Assembly (NCBI RefSeq): GCF_045291545.1
Contig: NZ_CP149514.1
Coordinates: forward strand, 248,001 to 312,000
DNA length: 64,000 nt
Direction of reading: 5' to 3'
Source: Gallaecimonas sp045291545
GTDB taxonomy: Bacteria > Pseudomonadota > Gammaproteobacteria > Enterobacterales > Gallaecimonadaceae
Part shown: piece after piece, positions 1 through 10,064 of the stretch
Layout: each line of letters starts with the position of its first letter
How positions within the stretch are numbered: the first letter of the stretch is position 1
Translations under genes and position numbers: made by a program
Notes under the pieces: generated by a model
The model's database searches: none
What the model was told of the DNA's origin: nothing
What the model saw: the letters and a program-made list of their open reading frames with translations, nothing else

Positions 1-257
1 GTCGCGTAGTTGAGCCGTTGATCACCCTGGCTAAGATCGACAGTGTTGCTAACCGTCGTCTGGCCTTTGCCCGCACTCGTGATAAAGAGGTTGTAGGCAA
101 GTTGTTCAACGAACTGGGTCCGCGTTATCAAGACCGTCCGGGTGGTTACCTGCGCATTCTTAAGTGCGGGTTCCGTGCCGGCGATAACGCCCCCATGGCC
201 TTCGTCGAACTGGTTGACCGTCCTGCTGCTCAAGCGGAAGAAGCCGCTGCCGAGTAA
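1..257 (+). CDS. rplQ: 50S ribosomal protein L17, C-terminal part (5' end outside window)
   Basis: Bases 3-257 read in frame as RVVEPLITLAK followed by the highly conserved L17 core, with the NRRLAFARTRD and RILKCGFRAGDNAPMA motifs, and end in the usual Ala/Glu-rich tail with a TAA stop at 255-257. L17 is a large-subunit ribosomal protein near the peptide exit tunnel. In gammaproteobacteria rplQ is the last gene of the alpha operon (rpsM-rpsK-rpsD-rpoA-rplQ), which fits the terminator directly after it. Only about 85 codons are in the window; the TTG at position 18 is an internal leucine codon and not a start. Confidence 0.97.
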   Translation, partial: RVVEPLITLAKIDSVANRRLAFARTRDKEVVGKLFNELGPRYQDRPGGYLRILKCGFRAGDNAPMAFVELVDRPAAQAEEAAAE

Positions 258-268
258 GTAAGACATAA

Positions 269-297
269 AAAGCCGGGGCATTAGCCCCGGTTTTTTT
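269..297. terminator. Bidirectional rho-independent terminator after rplQ
   Basis: Stem CCGGGGC / GCCCCGG around the loop ATTA, with seven T on the plus side and an A run on the left arm that serves as a T run for the minus strand. It lies between rplQ and the convergent gene at 315-929 and probably serves both. Confidence 0.9.
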
Positions 298-314
298 ATG
301 TCTAGAAAAATGGC

Positions 315-929
315 TCATTTCTTTTTGTCATCGGCCTTAGCTGTCTCTTTTTCCTTGTTGTCATCTTTGGCATCAGGAAAGATAGCTTTGATTGCCAGCC
401 AAGCTGCTTCTAGCTGTTCGGGCACATATTTTTTTACCAAAGCCATAATTTCTGACAGGTGCCCAGGTTGCTGCTGCGCCGCCGACTGAACAATACTGTC
501 TACAGCTAACGGTTCAGTTGACAGAGCTATACCAACAATTTCTTTTAGCCGGGCTGGCTCGTCCTGCACCGCAGAGGCGACTACCACATCACTACAGGCT
601 GGGTCGGCCTCAATGGCGGCTGCCACCACCTTGCCTACATCCACACCTGGTAATTTCAAAGCTTCTTCAACAACCAATGCAGAGAGCGCTGGTTGTTGAT
701 TGACAACCGCCTGTACTATGGCCGGGATTTGTTGCGGATAGCTGGTAAAAGCTTCGTGAACGATGGTGCGCGCGGCTTGGGGATAATTTTCCACCAACAC
801 TGATACACCTTTGGGTATGGAGTCATTAGCCGTTATTTGCGCATCCAGTAGTTCCTGGAAGGTCGGTTCTTCGGCTTGCACCGTTGAACACAGCAACAAA
901 GCGCAAAGGCCAAATTGAGTTAATCGCAT
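315..929 (-). CDS. Exported protein with eight ~15-residue proline-phased helical repeats, function unknown
   Basis: I do not recognise the family. The minus-strand open frame is longer, but the ATG at 929 opens a clear Sec signal peptide (MRLTQFGLCALLLCSTVQA, cleavage near residue 19), so a 204-residue product is chosen. After a short linker, prolines recur at residues 50, 65, 80, 94, 110, 125, 140, 155 and 170. Each starts a unit of about 15 residues with a hydrophobic pair near its middle and alanine after it (pattern P-x5-[IV]-V-x2-A), as expected for short stacked helices. The tail from residue 175 is Lys/Asp-rich and probably disordered. The gene stands alone, convergent to rplQ, with its 5' end facing the rRNA promoters. 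A periplasmic location is inferred from the signal peptide. Function is open. Confidence 0.75.
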   Translation of the reverse strand: MRLTQFGLCALLLCSTVQAEEPTFQELLDAQITANDSIPKGVSVLVENYPQAARTIVHEAFTSYPQQIPAIVQAVVNQQPALSALVVEEALKLPGVDVGKVVAAAIEADPACSDVVVASAVQDEPARLKEIVGIALSTEPLAVDSIVQSAAQQQPGHLSEIMALVKKYVPEQLEAAWLAIKAIFPDAKDDNKEKETAKADDKKK

Positions 930-994
930 CCAAGGTCCCCAGTTGTTGTTGTCGTTTTGACCAAAATGCACGGTGCTTTGTTCCTTTTTTATCC

Positions 995-1030
995 TTTTAA
1001 AAAAAGATCGGCCAGTTTTTAAAAAAGATC
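995..1030 (+). promoter_or_regulatory. Phased A-tract pair (UP-element-like) upstream of rrn P1
   Basis: Two near-identical blocks, TTTTAAAAAAAGATC (995-1009) and TTTTTAAAAAAGATC (1016-1030), are spaced 21 bp apart, i.e. two helical turns. They directly abut the -35 of the first rRNA promoter. This is the position and composition of rRNA UP elements, which contact the RNA polymerase alpha C-terminal domains. The role is inferred from position. Confidence 0.6.
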
Positions 1031-1058
1031 TTGTGATCCAGCGCATGCTCCCTATAAT
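1031..1058 (+). promoter_or_regulatory. rRNA operon promoter P1
   Basis: -35 TTGTGA (1031-1036), 16-bp spacer, perfect -10 TATAAT (1053-1058), followed by a GC-rich discriminator (GCCGCTCC) typical of stringently controlled rRNA promoters. Confidence 0.75.
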
Positions 1059-1116
1059 GCCGCTCCGTCGCCAAGGGAAAGCGGTTTGAGTGTTGAAAAG
1101 GTAGGTTAAACCGGCC

Positions 1117-1144
1117 TTGACCGCACAAGAAAAGCGAGTAGAAT
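1117..1144 (+). promoter_or_regulatory. rRNA operon promoter P2
   Basis: -35 TTGACC (1117-1122), 16-bp spacer, -10 TAGAAT (1139-1144), GC-rich discriminator GGCGGCCC. Confidence 0.7.
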
Positions 1145-1210
1145 GGCGGCCCGCTTCGGTAGATGAGCTTAAGGGCTCAAAAACAGAAGTTTCGGTGTTG
1201 AGAAATGTGC

Positions 1211-1238
1211 TTGACACTGTCAATGGGAGCGGTAGAAT
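1211..1238 (+). promoter_or_regulatory. rRNA operon promoter P3
   Basis: -35 TTGACA (1211-1216), 16-bp spacer, -10 TAGAAT (1233-1238), discriminator GCGCTTCC. It shares the TAGAAT -10 and a preceding GTGTTGA motif with P2, which suggests a local promoter duplication. Confidence 0.75.
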
Positions 1239-1263
1239 GCGCTTCCTCGCTCAGCAAGAGCGA

Positions 1264-1275
1264 CGTTCTTTAACA
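1264..1275 (+). promoter_or_regulatory. boxA antitermination element in the rrn leader
   Basis: CGTTCTTTAACA matches the boxA consensus (TGYTCTTTAACA) recognised by NusB/NusE. A second copy, TGTTCTTTAACA, is in the 16S-23S spacer at 3002-3013. Confidence 0.75.
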
Positions 1276-1282
1276 AGATAAT

Positions 1283-1299
1283 CCAAGTAATCTGTGTGG
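1283..1299 (+). other. Pre-16S processing stem, 5' strand
   Basis: CCAAGTAATCTGTGTGG at 1283-1299 is the exact reverse complement of 2961-2977 on the other side of the 16S gene. This 17-bp perfect duplex closes the 16S loop and is the expected RNase III substrate for release of pre-16S. Confidence 0.85.
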
Positions 1300-1392
1300 G
1301 CACTCGCAGAGGGTACATCTCAAAAAATTGAGATTTACTCGATGACTGCGAAGTGTTCAACACTTCAGCAATTCATTGAGCATCAAACTTTT

Positions 1393-2931
<1,539 letters not shown>

Positions 2932-3157
2932 CTAAAAGAGGCGTACTGTTTGCGCAGTGTCCACACAGATTACTTGGAGCCCGCTCATTGAGCGGGCTTC
3001 GTGTTCTTTAACAATTCGGAAAGCTGATAACACTGCAATTTAAATGAGACTCTCAGTTTTACTTGAGCGTCCGGCGAAAAAACCAGGTGTTAGTCACATA
3101 CAGACATGCTCATTCGTGAGGATGTGTTCGCGCAAGCGAAACCCTTAGGGGTTGTAT
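2932..3157 (+). other. 16S-23S internal transcribed spacer without tRNA
   Basis: About 226 bp. It contains the 3' strand of the pre-16S stem (2961-2977), a perfect 9-bp hairpin with a 3-nt loop (2978-2998), a second boxA (3002-3013), a small hairpin TTCGC-GCAA-GCGAA near 3128-3141, and the 5' strand of the pre-23S stem starting at 3151. No tRNA cloverleaf, T-loop GGTTCRAATCC or CCA end could be found on either strand. Confidence 0.85.
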
Positions 3158-6047
<2,890 letters not shown>

Positions 6048-6160
6048 ACAACACCCAAAGGGTTTTGTAGGGCGCCAAGCAAGACTGAGAATCTAAGCAT
6101 TGTTATCAGCTTTAATCCGAATTGAATGAGTTGGCTCGTATGAGCGGACTCCAACAAATT

Positions 6161-6279
6161 CGCCTGGCGGCAATAGCGCTGTGGAACCACCTGACTCCAT
6201 TCCGAACTCAGCAGTGAAACGCAGTTGCGCCGATGGTAGTGTGGCATTCGCCATGTGAGAGTAGGTCACTGCCAGGCAC
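6161..6279 (+). rRNA. rrf: 5S ribosomal RNA
   Basis: 119 nt. Begins CGCCTGGCGGC and ends GCCAGGCAC, so both ends pair as helix I. The central CCGAACTCAG and GCCGATGGTAGTGTGG segments are standard for 5S. One copy follows 23S by about 113 nt; no distal tRNA follows. Confidence 0.96.
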
Positions 6280-6291
6280 CTAATACACGAG

Positions 6292-6325
6292 AAGGCCCAG
6301 TCTAACGACTGGGCCTTTTTGTTTT
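6292..6325 (+). terminator. rRNA operon terminator
   Basis: Perfect 10-bp stem AAGGCCCAGT / ACTGGGCCTT around a 6-nt loop CTAACG, followed by TTTGTTTT. Lies 12 nt after 5S. Confidence 0.95.
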
Positions 6326-6723
6326 GGGGTTTAAAACCTCAGGTCGGCTTTTTTACTTGCCGGTTTATATCCCGCCGCAATGCTATGGTTTTAAACAGGC
6401 TGGGTTACCCCTCCTTGGACTGCTCAGCACAGATTGAGCTCGTACCAACCCCTTGCGACAACTCCGCTAAGTCGACATATCAAGGCCTATCTGATGGGCT
6501 ATTGCAGCCGGATCGGTACAAAGGTGCTTGGCTACTAATGAGACAGAAAGTAATAACTGTAAAGATGATAAAACCGTGGCCAGATTGCCTTGGTCACTGG
6601 CCCCGGCTAAAGCCGAGGCAGAGTGAGCTTGCAGTCTGAAAATTGTTGATCGCTACAATCCTGCTGATAATGAGACTGCGTAGCGGCCCAGTAATTGAGT
6701 CGGCTTTATTAAGATCGCGCGTT
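6326..6723. other. ~400-bp gap with no supportable gene
   Basis: Between the rRNA terminator and the stop of the antiporter gene. A 106-codon open frame covers 6319-6639 but begins inside the terminator T-run, lacks a ribosome binding site and resembles no family I know. A short imperfect hairpin (CCCCGGCT AA AGCCGAGG, 6601-6618) is present without a T-run. I see no RNA gene, repeat or insertion sequence remnant. Confidence 0.6.
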
Positions 6724-8562
6724 TTATGGTAACGATTTGGCCGGCTTCTGTTGGGCTTGCTCCTCAATTTTAGCTTCAACATCCTGTGGGGGTTGCAAGG
6801 CAATAATAATATCCCCGGTTTCCGGTGCCCGACAGTCACTACTAAAAGGTAACAGATAGCCTTTTTCATCAATTAAGAATAGCGGGATAGCCTCTGGCTG
6901 ACGTTGCTGATAGTCCTCCCAAGTGAAGGCTTCTTTTAGTCCGGTGCCTTTAACCTGCCAGCCTTGGGTAATGAGGCTATTGAGTTTGGTAAAGGTGGCG
7001 TCTTCATTGAAGAGAATTTGCCGGGCTCTAAAAGTGGCACTTTCCTGGTTGGCAAAACCCTTGCCTTGAGAAGAGCGGATAGAAAATACCTTTTTCTGGC
7101 CGAACTGATGAGCAAAATGCACTATCGCATTAGCATTTTGATGGCGATTAGGGGACAGTGCATAAACTTGCCGAATGGCAGAAAAATCGAGTACTGCTTC
7201 AGCATGCTCTGACTGAGGATTGCCATAGTATACCTCCAGGCCATCCATCCTGGCCTGGCGGTAGTTTTCCCACACCGGATCAGCCAGCAGCACTTGCATC
7301 TCATGTTTCTGTAGGGTCTGGGCTATTGCCCGGGCCAGGCGGTTGGCGCCGATCATCAGCACACCTTTGGGTGCTTCCCGTACCACACCAAGTAATTTAG
7401 CCACTGGTCTGGCGGTCAAACTTTGCAGTACCACAGTGAAGATAATGACTGCAAAAGACAGTGATGCGAGTTTGTCGGCATCAGGGATCCCGGCTTGTTG
7501 CATACGCAATGCAAATAATGACGCCACTGCCGCAGCGACAATGCCACGGGGCGAGATCCAGGCGAGGAAGGCTTTTTCCTGCCATTGCAGCTGGCTACCA
7601 ATAGCCGACAGCCAGACGCAGATAGGCCGCGCCACAAACTGCACCATCAGCAGCAGCAATACCAGTGGCCAGCCCAAAGCCAGCAGTTTGTCGACATTTA
7701 ATCGGGCTGCCAGCAGGATGAACAGTGCAGAAATCAGAATGACAGAGAGATCTTCTTTGAACTCAATGATGTCATCAATATCCAGGTCGGGGCGGTTGGC
7801 CATGACCATACCCATAATGGTGACCGTCAGTAGCCCTGACTCATGTTGTACTTGTTCAGATAGTGAATAGGCCAGTAGTACCACCGCCAGTACGCCGATT
7901 TTGCGCAGGTAGATTGGTAGCCAGCCCCGGCAGAGAGTCTTGGCAACCAGATAGCCGCAAATAAAACCAAAGAGCGAGCCTAATAGGACGGTTTTAGCAA
8001 GGGTGTAGACGGTGTGCAGTACGGCATTTTGGCTGCTTTGTAGTAACACAAACTCCAAGACCAGCACGGCGAACAGGGCGCCGATGGGGTCAATGATGAT
8101 CCCTTCCCAGCGCAGTACCCGATCCAGCTCGGGCTTGGGGCGTACAGAGCGTAACAGTGGGGTGATCACCGTTGGCCCGGTGACTACCATAACCGCACCA
8201 AACAATAGCGAGACTTCCGTGGAAATACCCAGTAGCCAGTGACTGACCGCGGCGACGACGGTAAAGGTCACTAGCATGCCGATAGTGACTAGGTTTCTGA
8301 CCGTACCAGCTAACCCCTTAATTTCCTGAAAGCGTAGGGTCAGTGCACCTTCGAAAAGGATCACGGCAACCGCCATGGATACCATCGGAAACAAGACATC
8401 GCCCATCAAGAGGTCAGGGTCTAAGAGATGGCTGCCAGGACCCAGCAATAACCCGGCGCCCAGCAGGAAGATAATGGCGGGTAACTTTAACCGCCATGCC
8501 AACCACTGGGCCAGCAGGGAAACCGCAGCAACAAAAGACAGAGCAAGGGCCAGATCGGTCAT
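6724..8562 (-). CDS. CPA1-type cation:proton antiporter with C-terminal RCK (TrkA-N) domain
   Basis: 612 residues. Residues 1 to about 390 are a dozen hydrophobic segments of the Na+(K+)/H+ exchanger fold, including VVTGPTVITPLLRSVRP and WEGIIIDPIGAL, the region that carries the transport-site Asp in NhaP-like proteins. From about residue 395 a Rossmann-type segment begins (GVLMIGANRLARAIA), ending with an acidic residue after the second strand (LLADP), as in RCK/TrkA-N nucleotide-binding domains. A second small domain follows, with IPLFLIDEKG and DIIIAL. It is an inner-membrane protein that probably exports Na+ or K+ in exchange for H+ under nucleotide or ion control. The ion cannot be decided from sequence. 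Start ATG at 8562 has only a weak ribosome site. It is divergent from the thioesterase gene. Confidence 0.88.
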   Translation of the reverse strand: MTDLALALSFVAAVSLLAQWLAWRLKLPAIIFLLGAGLLLGPGSHLLDPDLLMGDVLFPMVSMAVAVILFEGALTLRFQEIKGLAGTVRNLVTIGMLVTFTVVAAVSHWLLGISTEVSLLFGAVMVVTGPTVITPLLRSVRPKPELDRVLRWEGIIIDPIGALFAVLVLEFVLLQSSQNAVLHTVYTLAKTVLLGSLFGFICGYLVAKTLCRGWLPIYLRKIGVLAVVLLAYSLSEQVQHESGLLTVTIMGMVMANRPDLDIDDIIEFKEDLSVILISALFILLAARLNVDKLLALGWPLVLLLLMVQFVARPICVWLSAIGSQLQWQEKAFLAWISPRGIVAAAVASLFALRMQQAGIPDADKLASLSFAVIIFTVVLQSLTARPVAKLLGVVREAPKGVLMIGANRLARAIAQTLQKHEMQVLLADPVWENYRQARMDGLEVYYGNPQSEHAEAVLDFSAIRQVYALSPNRHQNANAIVHFAHQFGQKKVFSIRSSQGKGFANQESATFRARQILFNEDATFTKLNSLITQGWQVKGTGLKEAFTWEDYQQRQPEAIPLFLIDEKGYLLPFSSDCRAPETGDIIIALQPPQDVEAKIEEQAQQKPAKSLP

Positions 8563-8679
8563 TAACAGGGCCTGTTTGGGTTACATCAAAACAGCCTAGG
8601 CCAGAACAGAGGTGTTGGTAAAGGCTTGATTCTGCGCCTTAAGGCGCCAACAATGCCGACACACAGAAAGAGGTAAGCC

Positions 8680-9069
8680 ATGTTTGAAATGACGCTGATG
8701 CCCCGCTTCCAGGAAACAGACGCCTTGGGGCATATCAACAATACGGTTCCTGCTATCTGGTTCGAGCAGGCCAGAGATCCGGTGTTTCGTTTTTTTACCC
8801 CGGACCTGGATGTCAATAATTGGGCGCTGATTGTGGCCGGCTATCAAGTGCAGTTCAAAGCCGAGCTGCTGTACGGTGCACAGGTGCGGATCACCACGCA
8901 CATTAGCCACATTGGTAACAGCTCGTTCCGGTTATTACAGCGGGCCTATCAGCGAGATGAGCTCTGTGTTGAAGCGGAAACGACCATGGTGCACTTTGAC
9001 TACCAGCATAAAAAAGTCACTGCCCTGACAGAGCAGCAGAGATTACAGCTCGCTGAACATCTGCTTTAA
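8680..9069 (+). CDS. Hotdog-fold acyl-CoA thioesterase (YbgC/4-hydroxybenzoyl-CoA thioesterase-like)
   Basis: 129 residues, the normal size for a single hotdog domain. The N-terminal motif RFQETDALGHINNTVPAIWFEQAR is typical: the Asp before the first-helix signature (D15 here) is the catalytic carboxylate in YbgC/4HBT enzymes. It is followed by a long helix and the curved sheet with VRITTHISHIGNSSF. These enzymes hydrolyse acyl-CoA thioesters in the cytoplasm. The substrate chain length cannot be told. A good ribosome binding site (AGAGG) precedes the ATG. Single gene, divergent from the antiporter and followed by an AT-rich dyad. Confidence 0.85.
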   Translation: MFEMTLMPRFQETDALGHINNTVPAIWFEQARDPVFRFFTPDLDVNNWALIVAGYQVQFKAELLYGAQVRITTHISHIGNSSFRLLQRAYQRDELCVEAETTMVHFDYQHKKVTALTEQQRLQLAEHLL

Positions 9070-9104
9070 ACAGGCCGCGCCAACAAGGCTGATTTATCTC
9101 TTGT

Positions 9105-9137
9105 TTAATCTTTTAACTCTTTGAATTAAAAGATTAA
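9105..9137. repeat. Perfect AT-rich 12-bp inverted repeat
   Basis: TTAATCTTTTAA (9105-9116) and TTAAAAGATTAA (9126-9137) around a 9-nt spacer. Low GC and no trailing T-run make it a poor terminator. Lying 94 bp before the ATG of the barrel gene at 9231, it is more likely an operator for that gene. Confidence 0.65.
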
Positions 9138-9230
9138 GTAAGATTGAACGAAGCCGATTCAGGTTTTGCCTTATGGCGGTAGTAACCGCACTGTAACGGC
9201 GCTGCTTTGCAATGAAAGGAGTGCAGTTAC

Positions 9231-10022
9231 ATGAAAAAAATACTTTTCCCCCTGACCCTTTGTGCCACTGCTTTGGCTGGCCCGGCGGTGGCTGATACCT
9301 TTCAGGCCGAGGGCGTTGCCGGGGTCACTGACCACAGTGCCGCGAGCAATGCTGATCACTGGCAACTCGGTGGGCGATTCTACCTGGCGCCGGTCAGCAC
9401 CGACCGGGGTCCGTTCGAGCTGAATAGCTTTCTTAATCACAGTACTTATTTGCAACTGAGCGGTGACTTTAACGATCACATCGACAGTTACAATATCGCG
9501 GCCCATGCCATTACCGCTGGCAACTGGGTAGTCGATGCCAAATATGGCAATCTCAACCCGGATCACGGCAGCAGCGCGGATATTTACCGCATCGGCGGTG
9601 GTCGTTATCTGGATGACAGCACCTTGCTTAGCGGCTACTACCAGCGGCTGGAGTGGGGAGCGATGCATGCTGATACTGTCGGTGCCCATATTAAGCATTA
9701 CCAGCCTCTGGCTGGGCAGACTGGGCTGTTGCTACAAGGGGAACTGAGCAACACCAGCCCCAACCAGGGTGACGATGTCTTCGCGGTGAAGGCCAATGCG
9801 GATTATTTCTTTAACAAGCAGTGGTCTGCCGGTGGTGGTGTGACTCTGGTTAGCAACAATAACCCGGCAGCGGCTTACCCTGTAACGAAGGTGGCCGACA
9901 ATACTTACTATGCCAATACCAGCTACTGGTTTAACCCCCGCGCCAACGTCAAAGTGGGGATCAATAAAACCGAGGGCCAGGCTGGCATGGGCTGGGGTGT
10001 CAGCGGTACTTACCGCTTCTAA
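9231..10022 (+). CDS. Putative beta-barrel outer-membrane protein (porin-like, YfaZ-type)
   Basis: 263 residues. A Sec signal peptide (MKKILFPLTLCATALAGPAVA, cleavage near residue 21) is followed by alternating amphipathic strands rich in Tyr, Trp, Asn and Gly, and the chain ends ...VSGTYRF. A C-terminal Phe is the BAM recognition signature of outer-membrane barrels. A strong ribosome binding site (AAAGGAG) lies upstream, and a strong bidirectional terminator follows. The substrate is unknown; I place it in the small porin-like families (YfaZ/Porin_7 type) by architecture rather than by a diagnostic motif. Confidence 0.72.
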   Translation: MKKILFPLTLCATALAGPAVADTFQAEGVAGVTDHSAASNADHWQLGGRFYLAPVSTDRGPFELNSFLNHSTYLQLSGDFNDHIDSYNIAAHAITAGNWVVDAKYGNLNPDHGSSADIYRIGGGRYLDDSTLLSGYYQRLEWGAMHADTVGAHIKHYQPLAGQTGLLLQGELSNTSPNQGDDVFAVKANADYFFNKQWSAGGGVTLVSNNNPAAAYPVTKVADNTYYANTSYWFNPRANVKVGINKTEGQAGMGWGVSGTYRF

Positions 10023-10036
10023 GTCTTGTGCTGATG

Positions 10037-10064
10037 AAAAAAGGCGCCTAACGGCGCCTTTTTT
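10037..10064. terminator. Bidirectional terminator between the barrel gene and uvrA
   Basis: AAAAAAGGCGCC TAAC GGCGCCTTTTTT, a perfect 12-bp symmetric structure. The uvrA stop codon lies at its edge. Confidence 0.95.

Noticed and set aside
930..1223. 98-residue N-terminal extension of the repeat protein across the rRNA promoters
   Set aside because: The signal peptide begins at residue 99 of that frame, and the extension covers three promoters.
2932..3157. tRNA in the 16S-23S spacer
   Set aside because: No acceptor stem, T-loop or CCA found on either strand; the hairpin at 2978-2998 is a simple 9-bp stem.
6319..6639. 106-codon plus-strand open frame after the rRNA terminator
   Set aside because: Starts inside the terminator T-run with no ribosome binding site, odd composition, and no family resemblance.
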